Positions 1 through 7,809 of a stretch of 29,188 nucleotides of DNA are shown here, one piece after another. The notes below the pieces were generated by a model. It ran no database searches. It was not told the origin of the DNA and was given only the letters and a program-made list of their open reading frames with translations. Every line of letters starts with the position of its first letter. The first letter of the stretch is position 1. This DNA comes from Flavobacteriaceae bacterium (lineage in GTDB: Bacteria > Bacteroidota > Bacteroidia > Flavobacteriales > Flavobacteriaceae): the NCBI GenBank assembly GCA_029238555.1, contig JAQWFV010000044.1, positions 1 through 29,188 on the forward strand, written 5' to 3'. A program made the position numbers and the translations under genes.

Positions 1-249
<249 letters not shown>

Positions 250-258
250 TCTGAAGGT

Positions 259-561
259 ATGAGTGATAAAGAAAACCAAATTAATATAGAATTAGATGAG
301 AAAACCGCTGAGGGCACTTACTCGAACTTGGCTGTGATTAATCATTCTGTATCTGAATTTGTGGTAGACTTTATTAGCTTAATGCCGGGAGCTCCTAAGG
401 CTAAAGTGAAGAGTAGGGTGATACTCACCCCACAACACGCTAAAAAATTCTTGAAAGCATTGCAAGACAATGTGACCAGGTTTGAAAGTAGCCACGGAAC
501 CATTAAAGATTATGAACAGCCTGGCATACCCATTAATTTTGGGCCTGCAGGTGAAGCTTAA
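259..561 (+). CDS. DUF3467 domain-containing protein
   Basis: A 100-residue protein of the DUF3467 family, whose function is unknown. It is soluble, with no signal peptide or membrane segment. Recognisable family features are the N-terminal acidic strand (INIELDEKTAEGTYSNLAVI), the segment SEFVVDFISLMPGAPKAKVKSR, and the motif VILTPQHAKKFLKALQDNV followed by a Gly/Pro-rich tail ending in FGPAGEA. It starts 9 bases after the rpoC stop and is followed at once by a strong hairpin terminator, so it is the last gene of the rpo operon. The conserved linkage suggests a role tied to transcription or to growth-rate-dependent expression, but that is inference only. Confidence 0.9.
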   Translation: MSDKENQINIELDEKTAEGTYSNLAVINHSVSEFVVDFISLMPGAPKAKVKSRVILTPQHAKKFLKALQDNVTRFESSHGTIKDYEQPGIPINFGPAGEA

Positions 562-564
562 CAT

Positions 565-598
565 AAAAAAACCCTACTCATTTTGAGTAGGGTTTTTT
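565..598. terminator. Bidirectional intrinsic terminator between rpoC-DUF3467 and prfC
   Basis: A perfect inverted repeat: an A-run, ACCCTACTCA, loop TTT, TGAGTAGGGT, then a T-run. The stem is 10 bp of mixed sequence, extended by A:T pairs on both sides, so it can act in both directions. It ends the rpo operon on the plus strand and prfC on the minus strand. Confidence 0.92.
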
Positions 599-632
599 AT
601 TATAAATAGTGACTTGTATTATGCTTTCTTAG

Positions 633-2225
633 TTATAACTCTGCTTCTGAGGTAAATCTCAATTTTACGGTAGGATATTTTTGTTGGGTCATTTGCAATG
701 AAAAGGCAGAATCTGCTAAAAACACCAATTGTCCTCTTTTGTCTTTGGCAAGAAATTTACTCTTTATTCTAGAGAACTCCTTAAATTCTTCATTGTTTTT
801 GTCTTCTGGCACCACCCAACACGCTTTGTGTACTGGAAAGTTCTCGTAGGAACATTTGGCTCCGTATTCGTGCTCTAAGCGGTATTGAATAACTTCGTAT
901 TGAAGGGCGCCCACTGTTCCAATAATTTTTCTTCCATTGAGTTCCAAGGTAAATAATTGTGCCACTCCTTCATCCATAAGTTGGTCTACCCCTTTATTGA
1001 GCTGTTTGGCCTTTAGAGGATCTGCATTGTTAATATACCTGAAGTGTTCTGGAGAAAAACTTGGAATACCTTTATAATGAAGCGACTCTCCCTCAGTAAG
1101 GGTATCTCCAATTTTAAAATTTCCAGTGTCGTGAAGCCCTACAATATCTCCAGGATAAGAGATGTCTACAATTTCTTTTTTCTCTGCAAAAAATGCATTG
1201 GGACTTGAAAATTTCATGTTTTTATTGTTCCGCACATGTAAGTAAGGTTTGTTTCTTTCAAAAGTTCCAGAAACAATTTTAATAAATGCGAGCCTATCCC
1301 TGTGCTTTGGATCCATATTGGCATGTATTTTAAATACAAATCCAGTCAGGGCTTTTTCAGAGGGTGCTACAATTCTTTCTTCTGCTTTCTTAGGCCTTGG
1401 GGTTGGAGCTATATCTATAAAGCAGTCTAGGAGTTCTCTCACCCCAAAATTGTTTAAGGCAGAACCAAAAAATACAGGTTGCAGGTTTCCCTTTAGATAA
1501 GCGTCTTTGTCAAAAGGAGGGTAAACACCCTGAACCAGTTCAAGGTTTTCCCTCAATGCGTTAGCTTGTGTACTTCCAACTATTTTTTCTAGTTCAGGAC
1601 TATTGAGATCGTCAAAAGCAAGGGTGTCTTCGATATTTTTTTTGCTGTCACCACTAAATAAATTAATGTTGCTTTCGTAAATATTATAAATCCCTTTAAA
1701 GTCATATCCCATACCAATCGGAAAACTCATAGGGGTAACTGTTAAACCTAATTTTTGCTCTACTTCATCTAATAAGTCAAAGGCGTCTTTTCCCTCTCTA
1801 TCTAACTTATTTATAAAGACAAGCATTGGAATATTTCTCATTCTACAAACAGACACTAGTTTTTCTGTTTGTTCCTCTACTCCTTTGGCTACATCTATTA
1901 CTACTATAACACTGTCTACTGCAGTTAGGGTTCTAAAGGTATCTTCAGCAAAATCTTTGTGCCCTGGTGTATCTAGAATATTAATTTTTTTATCTCTGTA
2001 AATAAACGCAAGAACCGAAGTCGCTACAGAGATACCTCTTTGTCTTTCAATTTCCATGAAATCACTGGTAGCCCCTTTTTTGATTTTATTATTTTTTACC
2101 GCACCCGCCTCCTGAATCGCGCCCCCAAACAGTAATAATTTTTCTGTTAGGGTGGTTTTACCGGCATCTGGATGTGAAATAATTCCAAAGGTTCTCCTCT
2201 TACTAATTTCTTGTGCTAGACTCAT
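633..2225 (-). CDS. prfC: Peptide chain release factor 3 (RF3)
   Basis: A 530-residue translational GTPase of the RF3 type, which recycles RF1/RF2 from the ribosome after peptide release. Length matches the family. The G1 P-loop is SHPDAGKTT (about residues 17-25). The switch I region has the RF3-typical GATSDFMEIERQRGISVATSV, G3 is DTPGHKDF, and G4 is NKLDREG. Domain II follows (about 300-390), then the RF3 C-terminal domain with VGALQYEVIQYRLEHEYG. It is convergent with DUF3467 and has no same-strand neighbour nearby, so it is probably transcribed alone. A Bacteroidetes -7 box (TATTTTTG on the minus strand, 2247-2240) lies 14 bases before the ATG. Confidence 0.97.
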   Translation of the reverse strand: MSLAQEISKRRTFGIISHPDAGKTTLTEKLLLFGGAIQEAGAVKNNKIKKGATSDFMEIERQRGISVATSVLAFIYRDKKINILDTPGHKDFAEDTFRTLTAVDSVIVVIDVAKGVEEQTEKLVSVCRMRNIPMLVFINKLDREGKDAFDLLDEVEQKLGLTVTPMSFPIGMGYDFKGIYNIYESNINLFSGDSKKNIEDTLAFDDLNSPELEKIVGSTQANALRENLELVQGVYPPFDKDAYLKGNLQPVFFGSALNNFGVRELLDCFIDIAPTPRPKKAEERIVAPSEKALTGFVFKIHANMDPKHRDRLAFIKIVSGTFERNKPYLHVRNNKNMKFSSPNAFFAEKKEIVDISYPGDIVGLHDTGNFKIGDTLTEGESLHYKGIPSFSPEHFRYINNADPLKAKQLNKGVDQLMDEGVAQLFTLELNGRKIIGTVGALQYEVIQYRLEHEYGAKCSYENFPVHKACWVVPEDKNNEEFKEFSRIKSKFLAKDKRGQLVFLADSAFSLQMTQQKYPTVKLRFTSEAEL

Positions 2226-2239
2226 GAAAAAAATTTGTA

Positions 2240-2247
2240 CAAAAATA
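2240..2247 (-). promoter_or_regulatory. prfC: Putative prfC -7 box
   Basis: The minus strand reads TATTTTTG, an exact match to the Bacteroidetes -7 consensus TAnnTTTG, 14 bases before the prfC ATG. No TTG is visible at the expected -33 distance, so this is a half-supported promoter. Confidence 0.4.
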
Positions 2248-2348
2248 AGCTAAATATAAAAGGCTTAAGGAGTTTGATTTGAAAAATAATGCAGAAATAT
2301 GGTTACAGCTCTTGTAGTTTTTTCTTACAAATAAAGATACTTTGAATT

Positions 2349-2396
2349 CACTTAATCGTTTTTATTGCTCACTTAATCTATAGTTAAGTGTTTTTT
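2349..2396 (+). repeat. CACTTAA repeat cluster with T-tract upstream of surface cassette
   Basis: CACTTAATC occurs at 2349-2357 and again at 2370-2378, exactly 21 bases apart. A reverse-complement copy of its core, TTAAGTG, lies at 2384-2390. The last two form a 7-bp stem with a 7-base loop, followed by TTTTTT (2391-2396). It could be an operator array, about two helical turns between direct copies, or a weak terminator/attenuator just before the collagen-like gene. No gene upstream on this strand needs a terminator, which favours a regulatory role. Confidence 0.4.
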
Positions 2397-2434
2397 GACG
2401 ACATTTTACTAGTTTGCGCTAGACTAATAAAGTA

Positions 2435-3022
2435 TTGATTTTGAAAAAGCATCTAATAAAAAAGCGTACTTACTTTTTAACCATTTCATTTTTTTTGTGG
2501 TTGGGAACTATTTCGTTTGCGTCTCCTATTTTTAATATGTCTTCTCCTAATTTTTTACCCGTTCATTGGTGGCATCTTTTTTCATTTGAACAAGTACCGT
2601 CCATATTTGAGGACTCTTTTACTGTTTTAACAGCAGATGGATCAGATGGATCAGACGGTGCTACAGGTGCTAAAGGGGATAAGGGAGACAAAGGAGATGC
2701 AGGAGATTCATTTGATAGTTCAGATTTTTTCTTTTATCCTCCATCTGTATCATTAGATGTTTCAACTGCAGGAGCATCTCATTCCTATGATTTATATGCA
2801 CTTTATGTAGATAATTTTTCCTTTCCAAGTGCCACTGCAAGTGGAGCTCCAACATCTATAAATGTTTTTGATAGAACAGCATTAAATTATTTTGTAACCG
2901 ATTATGATACTTCAGTTTTTGAGAATTTATCGATAAGCTCAGGAGGGGAACTTGCTTACAGGGTAAAAGCAACTCCTACAAATGATAACACCATCATAAA
3001 CATAGTTTTTGTTGTAAAATGA
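2435..3022 (+). CDS. Exported collagen-like protein of the T9SS cassette
   Basis: A 195-residue protein I do not recognise as a named family. There is no in-frame ATG before residue 35, and a stop lies just upstream at 2420-2422. The start is therefore TTG at 2435 (or the next TTG at 2441), which restores a good signal peptide: KKHLIKKR, a hydrophobic core ([14 protein letters not shown]), cleavage near residue 29. Residues 69-92 are eight uninterrupted Gly-X-Y triplets ([24 protein letters not shown]), the charged collagen-like pattern seen in bacteria. The remaining about 100 residues look beta-rich and carry no T9SS sorting domain that I can see. The stop overlaps the next ATG (ATGA, 3019-3022), so translation is probably coupled to the TSP3/type-B protein. 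The short collagen stretch may be a stalk or trimerisation piece; this is inference. Confidence 0.75.
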   Translation: MILKKHLIKKRTYFLTISFFLWLGTISFASPIFNMSSPNFLPVHWWHLFSFEQVPSIFEDSFTVLTADGSDGSDGATGAKGDKGDKGDAGDSFDSSDFFFYPPSVSLDVSTAGASHSYDLYALYVDNFSFPSATASGAPTSINVFDRTALNYFVTDYDTSVFENLSISSGGELAYRVKATPTNDNTIINIVFVVK

Positions 3023-4467
3023 ATCAATCCTCCAAAATATTCAATCGTTTAATTAATGTGTCTTTTTTTTGGATCATTCATATTAGTATGGCCTTCTCTC
3101 AAATTATTCTAGAAGCACCAAATGATCAAGATGAGACAAATTTTAGATGGTTTAATGCGATAAATCCAACCACAGTAATTGGCGAAAACTTTTCATTTGA
3201 GGTTTCTGAGCCTGGTGTGTACTATGCTTTATACAACGGAAGCTATTGTGGGGAAAATGCTACCACTTATTTTATTTTGACTTCATGTCAATCCCCTAAT
3301 AACAATGTAACATTAGATTTGTTAAATGCTGTTGGTACATCTTCAAGTGTCATTTGGTCAGATCCGTCATTAGGTACAAGTTTATCGCCTACAGTAGTTT
3401 CTAGTCCTGAACCAACTGTTTATAAAGCTAGCTGGATTCGTGGTTCATTCTCTAAGGATTTACCCAGTTTCACGGTGATGTGTATACCTGAAGGCCCAAT
3501 AGATTCAGATGGAGACGGTATTTTAGATGCCGTGGAAGATTTGAACTCAGATGGGGATTTCAATGCAGCGACCAACCCTTCAGATTCAGATGGTGACGGT
3601 ATTCCAAACTATTTAGACATTGATTCAGATGCAGATGGTATACCCGATAATGTAGAGGCTCAAGACACTGATAATTATATTTCTCCAACAGGATTAGATA
3701 GTGACAACAATGGATTAGATAATGCGTATGAGGACTTGAATGGTTTGACCCCTGTCGATACAGATCTAGATGGCATACCAGATTATTTAGACACCGATAG
3801 TGATAATGATACGGTTCCAGATATAATAGAAGGACACGATAGAGATAGTGACGGGGTTGCTGAATTGTTTGCTACAGGAATAGATTCAGACGGCGATGGA
3901 TTAGATGATGGATTTGAAGGAGATACTTTGAACGATGAAGATGTGAATGGTTTATTTGACAATCCACCTACCATACTTCAAGATACAGATTTAGACGGGA
4001 TTTCAGATTTTAGAGACAACGACGACGACGACGAGGGAATTCTAACTAGAGATGAAGACACCAATGTTGATGGTAATTATGCCAATGATGATGTAGATAA
4101 CGATGGCACTCCAGATTATTTGGATCCCACAAATGATTCTACTTCCATTGCCAATGAAAATGAGGTTGAAGTATTTAATGTACTCACGCCTAATGGTGAT
4201 GGAATTAATGATGTGCTCACTATTGATAAAATTGAATTTTTCCCAAATAACACCTTAGAAATTGTAAATCGTTGGGGGGTATTAGTTTATAAAGTCAATG
4301 GATATAATAATTCAAATACTTTTTTTAATGGATATGCAAATCAAGGTAAAGTGATCTCTAAGTCCAAAAAATTACCTACCGGGACTTATTTCTATAAACT
4401 ACAATTTAAACAGGAGGGAAATAAGGCATCCTTAACCCGTACAGGATATCTGTATTTAACGCACTAA
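3019..4467 (+). CDS. Secreted TSP3-repeat protein with T9SS type B sorting domain
   Basis: A 482-residue surface protein. The signal peptide ends near MAFSQ (about residue 28). Residues 30-155 form an Ig-like, Cys-containing region. About residues 157-375 are thrombospondin type 3-like calcium-binding repeats with many DxDxDG cores ([52 protein letters not shown]). Residues 381-482 are a gliding-motility-associated C-terminal domain (CHU_C, type B CTD): [40 protein letters not shown]. Such domains direct T9SS export and, as known for SprB and SprF, depend on a cognate PorP/SprF-like protein. Exactly that type of gene follows 2 bases later. The likely role is a calcium-stabilised adhesin or surface filament component. 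Its ligand is unknown. Confidence 0.9.
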   Translation: MNQSSKIFNRLINVSFFWIIHISMAFSQIILEAPNDQDETNFRWFNAINPTTVIGENFSFEVSEPGVYYALYNGSYCGENATTYFILTSCQSPNNNVTLDLLNAVGTSSSVIWSDPSLGTSLSPTVVSSPEPTVYKASWIRGSFSKDLPSFTVMCIPEGPIDSDGDGILDAVEDLNSDGDFNAATNPSDSDGDGIPNYLDIDSDADGIPDNVEAQDTDNYISPTGLDSDNNGLDNAYEDLNGLTPVDTDLDGIPDYLDTDSDNDTVPDIIEGHDRDSDGVAELFATGIDSDGDGLDDGFEGDTLNDEDVNGLFDNPPTILQDTDLDGISDFRDNDDDDEGILTRDEDTNVDGNYANDDVDNDGTPDYLDPTNDSTSIANENEVEVFNVLTPNGDGINDVLTIDKIEFFPNNTLEIVNRWGVLVYKVNGYNNSNTFFNGYANQGKVISKSKKLPTGTYFYKLQFKQEGNKASLTRTGYLYLTH

Positions 4468-4469
4468 CT

Positions 4470-5417
4470 ATGATAAATAGGACTAAAAAACATAGGGTAA
4501 ATTTAATTGTTCTAAGCTTTTCATTCTTGCTTCTTGGACCATTATTGTACGGCCAACAGGAAGCACAATTCACGCAGTTTATTCACAGCACTCAATCGTA
4601 TAACCCTGCATATGTTGGATTAGACGGAGAGAAGAGTTTGGTAGCCCTTTATAGGGCACAATGGATAGGTATAGAAGGAGCACCAAAAACACAGGTGATT
4701 AATTACGGCAGTCCAACACGTTGGAAAGGCTTAGCCATTGGTTTTGGTTTATTAAATGATAAAATAGGACCTACCTCTGAAACCTTATTGAATTTAGATA
4801 TTTCTTATACTATAGATCTATCTAGTGATGCGCGAATCGCTTTTGGAATTAAAGCCAGTGCACATATATTGGATATTAATTTTAGTTTACTCAATCAAGA
4901 TTATAGCCTTGGACCAGATCCGGTACTGAACAATTCTATTGACAATCGTTTGTATCCAAACATAGGTGCAGGAGTTTTTTATTACACCCCTGATTTTTAT
5001 TTAGGTTTATCTGTTCCTACATTCTTGGAACCACAATACTTTGAAAACTCCTCTCTTTCAAAAGCAAAAGAAAAAATACATTTTTATCTCCATACTGGTT
5101 TTGTGAAGGAGGTATCTAATGAGGTTCTTTTAAGGCCGAGTGTCTTATTTAAAGCCGTTGCAGGGGCACCCTTACAAACAGACTTATCCTTGGCTATGTT
5201 ATTAAAAGATAAAGTTACATTTGGTTTGTCATACAGAGTTAAAGCAGCTGTGAGTGGTCTTATTGGGTATCAGTTTTCTGATCATTTTTTCACAGGAATT
5301 TCATATGATAGGGCAGCGACAGATTTGGGGCAAGAAATTTTTAATAGTGGCTCTATTGAGTTAGTTTTAAAATATCGTTTTACAAAAACTCCCTCTAAGA
5401 TAAGATTCAATTTTTAA
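4470..5417 (+). CDS. PorP/SprF family T9SS membrane protein (cassette copy)
   Basis: A 315-residue outer-membrane beta-barrel protein of the PorP/SprF family. It has a signal peptide (LSFSFLLLGPLLYGQQ), then the family's N-terminal signature QFTQFIHSTQSYNPAYVG and ALYRAQWIGIEGAPKTQVIN. Alternating beta strands run to the C-terminus, which ends in LVLKYRFTK...IRFNF. Family members help specific type B CTD cargo cross or attach to the outer membrane. Starting 2 bases after the TSP3/type-B gene, this copy is probably the dedicated partner of that protein. A similar but unlinked paralogue lies at 14636-15544. Family assignment is firm; cargo pairing is inferred from position. Confidence 0.92.
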   Translation: MINRTKKHRVNLIVLSFSFLLLGPLLYGQQEAQFTQFIHSTQSYNPAYVGLDGEKSLVALYRAQWIGIEGAPKTQVINYGSPTRWKGLAIGFGLLNDKIGPTSETLLNLDISYTIDLSSDARIAFGIKASAHILDINFSLLNQDYSLGPDPVLNNSIDNRLYPNIGAGVFYYTPDFYLGLSVPTFLEPQYFENSSLSKAKEKIHFYLHTGFVKEVSNEVLLRPSVLFKAVAGAPLQTDLSLAMLLKDKVTFGLSYRVKAAVSGLIGYQFSDHFFTGISYDRAATDLGQEIFNSGSIELVLKYRFTKTPSKIRFNF

Positions 5418-5469
5418 TAAAATACAGTGAATTTTAGATGTATAAGTCTAAAAAATGTATTTTTAAATC

Positions 5470-5982
5470 ATGAAAGAATTTGTTGTCCTTGTGAACGAGC
5501 AAGATGAGCCACAAGGGCTCATGGAAAAAATTGAAGCCCATGAAAAAGCACTACTTCACAGGGCTTTTTCAATTTTCATCAATAATGACAAAGGAGACAT
5601 AATGCTCCAACAAAGAGCGCTGTCTAAGTATCATTCTCCGGGTCTATGGACAAATACATGTTGTAGTCACCAGCGAGATGGAGAGGCAAATTTAGAGGCT
5701 GGAAAAAGACGGTTAATGGAGGAAATGGGATTTCAGACCCCTTTAAAAGAATTGTTTTCATTCGTTTATAAAGCAGATATGGGCAATGGCCTTACAGAGC
5801 ACGAGTTTGACCATGTAATGCAAGGCACCTATAATGATCAGCCTGATCTTAATCCTGATGAGGCAGCTTCTTGGAAATGGATGTCTCCAGAAGCAGTTAA
5901 ATTAGACATAGAAAATCATCCTGAACGCTATACTCCGTGGTTTAAGATTATATTTGAGAAATATTATATGTACCTTTCGTAA
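5470..5982 (+). CDS. idi: Isopentenyl-diphosphate delta-isomerase, type I
   Basis: A 170-residue Nudix-fold enzyme that interconverts isopentenyl diphosphate and dimethylallyl diphosphate in isoprenoid synthesis. Seen: metal and active-site histidines in AHEKALLHRAF, the LWTNTCCSHQ segment whose C65 aligns with the catalytic Cys67 of the E. coli enzyme, the EAGKRRLMEEMGF Nudix-like helix, and TEHEFDHV, whose E110 and E112 match the catalytic and metal-binding glutamates. It starts an apparent operon with the PTPS-family gene (9-base gap) and manA (12-base gap). The 52-base spacer upstream holds a loose inverted repeat (TTTTAGA at 5432-5438, TCTAAAA at 5447-5453) but no convincing promoter, so readthrough from the surface cassette cannot be excluded. 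Confidence 0.95.
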   Translation: MKEFVVLVNEQDEPQGLMEKIEAHEKALLHRAFSIFINNDKGDIMLQQRALSKYHSPGLWTNTCCSHQRDGEANLEAGKRRLMEEMGFQTPLKELFSFVYKADMGNGLTEHEFDHVMQGTYNDQPDLNPDEAASWKWMSPEAVKLDIENHPERYTPWFKIIFEKYYMYLS

Positions 5983-5991
5983 AAAATTGAA

Positions 5992-6399
5992 ATGAGAGTT
6001 ACTATCAGTAGAAAAGCACACTTTAACGCCGCACACAGACTACACAACGAGCATTGGAGTGAAGAAAAAAACACCAAAATTTTTGGCAAGTGCAATAATC
6101 CACATTATCACGGACACAACTACGACCTTGTTGTAAGCGTAACAGGAGACATTGATCCAGATACCGGCTATGTAATGGATGCAAAGATTTTAAAAGACCT
6201 TATCAAATCAGAAGTAGAGGAGGCATTAGATCACAAGAATCTCAATATAGAAGTTCCGGAATTTAAAAATCTAAACCCAACTGCAGAGTATATTGCGGTG
6301 GTGATTTGGAATAAACTCAAGCCTCATTTAGACGCTTCTCATGATTTGTCAATTACGCTCTATGAGACTCCGAGAAATTATGTTACCTATAACGGATAA
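5992..6399 (+). CDS. PTPS/QueD family pterin synthase, PTPS-like
   Basis: A 135-residue T-fold protein of COG0720. Zinc ligands are H15, H40 and H42; the catalytic Cys is C34. The active-site spacing is C34-x5-H40-G-H42 (CNNPHYHGHNY), the spacing of 6-pyruvoyl-tetrahydropterin synthase, not the C-x3-HGH of E. coli QueD. Further segments, FGKCNNP, DPDTGYVMD, ALDHKNLNIEVPEF and YETPRNYVTYNG, also resemble animal PTPS closely. It would turn 7,8-dihydroneopterin triphosphate into 6-pyruvoyl-tetrahydropterin (biopterin pathway). The family is promiscuous, so a 6-carboxytetrahydropterin (queuosine) role is possible. It lies between idi and manA in an operon with no pterin or queuosine gene alongside. 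The family is certain; the exact reaction is less so. Confidence 0.88.
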   Translation: MRVTISRKAHFNAAHRLHNEHWSEEKNTKIFGKCNNPHYHGHNYDLVVSVTGDIDPDTGYVMDAKILKDLIKSEVEEALDHKNLNIEVPEFKNLNPTAEYIAVVIWNKLKPHLDASHDLSITLYETPRNYVTYNG

Positions 6400-6411
6400 T
6401 AAAGCCAAACA

Positions 6412-7383
6412 ATGTCATTGTATCCACTTAAGTTCACACCCATTTTAAAAGAGCGAATTTGGGGAGGCAACCGTCTTAAAACGGTTCTCTCTAAAGAGAA
6501 TTCCTTTGAGGGAGTAGGGGAAAGTTGGGAGATTTCTACTGTAGAAGGAAGTGTTTCAGTGGTGGCCAACGGCATTTTTAAAGATACTTTGTTAACAGAT
6601 CTAATAGCAAATTATTCCTCTGATTTGTTAGGTCATAAAGTGGTTAGAGACTTTGGCCTTCAGTTCCCTATACTCATTAAATTTTTAGATGCAGCGGCAA
6701 ACCTCAGTATTCAGGTACATCCAAACGATCGGTTGGCCAAGGAAAGACATAATTCACTAGGAAAGAATGAGATGTGGTATGTAATGGATGCTACCCCTGA
6801 GGCTTCTTTAATTGTTGGGTTTACTCCAGGAATGTCTCCTGAGAAGTATCATGAGTGTATTGCAGATGATTCTATCGAAAGGGTTATGGAAAAGCATCCC
6901 GTTCGTTCAGGAGATGCATTTTTTATAGAAGCTGGAACTGTTCATGCCATTGGAGCAGGAATACTATTAGCGGAAATTCAACAGACCTCAGATGTTACCT
7001 ATAGGGTGTACGATTTTAATAGAAAAGACGCTCTAGGAAATTTCAGGGAGCTTCATACTGAATTAGCTGTAGATGCGATTAATTTTAAAGCTAATTCCCA
7101 AGAAAAATGTGTTTATACATCAGTGTCAAATACGCCTAATGAAATAATAGCAACGCCCTATTTCACGACAAATTACTTACCAGTTCAAGGGGAATATCAT
7201 TCAGATAAAGTATCTCAAGATAGTTTTAAAGTATATATATGTGTGCAAGGCAGTGGAAAAATTCAGAACAGTCACGGAGAGGTAGATTTTCTTTATGGAG
7301 AAACGGTACTAATACCCGCTAACAGTGAATACGTTAAAATCATCAGTAATCAAGGCTGTGTTTTACTAGCCGTTCAATATTAG
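6412..7383 (+). CDS. manA: Mannose-6-phosphate isomerase, class I
   Basis: A 323-residue cytoplasmic zinc enzyme that interconverts fructose 6-phosphate and mannose 6-phosphate, feeding GDP-mannose and surface glycan synthesis. Seen: N-terminal LKFTPILKERIWGGNRL, the zinc-binding SIQVHPND plus KNEMWYVMDA, and the second-half motif EAGTVHAIGAGILLAEIQQTSDVTYRVYDFNR, which contains further metal and catalytic residues. The C-terminal cupin lobe is short. The length fits the compact Bacteroidetes/Firmicutes type, not the about 390-residue E. coli enzyme. It is the last gene of the idi operon, 12 bases after the PTPS-family gene. A separate promoter for the next gene begins 25 bases after its stop. 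Confidence 0.95.
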   Translation: MSLYPLKFTPILKERIWGGNRLKTVLSKENSFEGVGESWEISTVEGSVSVVANGIFKDTLLTDLIANYSSDLLGHKVVRDFGLQFPILIKFLDAAANLSIQVHPNDRLAKERHNSLGKNEMWYVMDATPEASLIVGFTPGMSPEKYHECIADDSIERVMEKHPVRSGDAFFIEAGTVHAIGAGILLAEIQQTSDVTYRVYDFNRKDALGNFRELHTELAVDAINFKANSQEKCVYTSVSNTPNEIIATPYFTTNYLPVQGEYHSDKVSQDSFKVYICVQGSGKIQNSHGEVDFLYGETVLIPANSEYVKIISNQGCVLLAVQY

Positions 7384-7407
7384 TTTTTTTCTATGCCTAA
7401 ATCATAG

Positions 7408-7437
7408 TTGGAGTTACGTCTAAAAAACGTAATTTTG
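7408..7437 (+). promoter_or_regulatory. Promoter of the 90-residue protein gene, with embedded palindrome
   Basis: The -33 TTG at 7408-7410 and the -7 box TAATTTTG at 7430-7437 (exact TAnnTTTG) are 19 bases apart. Between and overlapping them is an inverted repeat, TTACGT (7414-7419), 7 bases, ACGTAA (7427-7432), whose right arm covers the -7 box. This is a classic place for a repressor operator. The ATG lies 22 bases after the box. Confidence 0.6.
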
Positions 7438-7459
7438 TCAAAATTTAAAAAATAGCATT

Positions 7460-7732
7460 ATGGCTAGCATAAAAGACTTAAAAAAGGATATTAACTACGT
7501 ATTAGGAGATATCATTGAAGCAGTTTACCTTTGGGAAGCTGCGACTAATAATTTAGATTCAAAAGAAGGATCTGCTTTAATCGATCAAGCTATTGAAGTA
7601 TTTGATGGGCTTATCGCAAGAGTTAATGACAAAAAAGCAGACAATCGTTCTACTCATTTAAAGTCAGTTAAAAATGACCTTGAAACAAAAGCAACAGAAT
7701 TAGTTACTGCACTCAATAAGCTTTCTGCTTAA
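7460..7732 (+). CDS. Small conserved helical protein of unknown function
   Basis: A 90-residue soluble protein I do not recognise as a named family; it looks like a conserved hypothetical of Flavobacteriaceae. The sequence is strongly amphipathic-helical throughout (DLKKDINYVLGDIIEAVYLW, SALIDQAIEVFDGLIARV, HLKSVKNDLETKATELVTAL). It has no Cys, no signal peptide and no membrane segment, suggesting a small helical bundle. It has its own consensus promoter with a palindrome over the -7 box and a very strong terminator directly after the stop, so it is monocistronic and probably well expressed. Functions such as a nucleoid or stress-associated small protein would fit, but nothing in the sequence proves one. 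Confidence 0.82.
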   Translation: MASIKDLKKDINYVLGDIIEAVYLWEAATNNLDSKEGSALIDQAIEVFDGLIARVNDKKADNRSTHLKSVKNDLETKATELVTALNKLSA

Positions 7733-7753
7733 TATTGTTGTTGTATTCTTAAA

Positions 7754-7789
7754 AAAAAAAAGGCCCGCTATATAGCGGGCCTTTTTTTT
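7754..7789. terminator. Bidirectional intrinsic terminator
   Basis: A perfect palindrome, GGCCCGCT-ATAT-AGCGGGCC (7762-7781), flanked by a long A-run before it and eight Ts after. It ends the 90-residue protein gene on the plus strand and the DUF4369 gene operon on the minus strand. Confidence 0.93.
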
Positions 7790-7809
7790 AGGTAGGTTAA
7801 ATACTTTTA

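Noticed and set aside
2287..2343. A short plus-strand frame (MQKYGYSSC...) upstream of the collagen-like gene
   Set aside because: Only 18 codons with no supporting signal; probably chance.
3490..4135. DNA repeats encoding DxDxDG as a CRISPR-like or mobile repeat array
   Set aside because: The repeats are degenerate in DNA, in frame and explained by thrombospondin type 3 calcium-binding repeats.
5432..5453. Inverted repeat TTTTAGA-N8-TCTAAAA after the cassette PorP/SprF gene as a terminator
   Set aside because: Only seven A:T-rich pairs and no following T-run; too weak to call.
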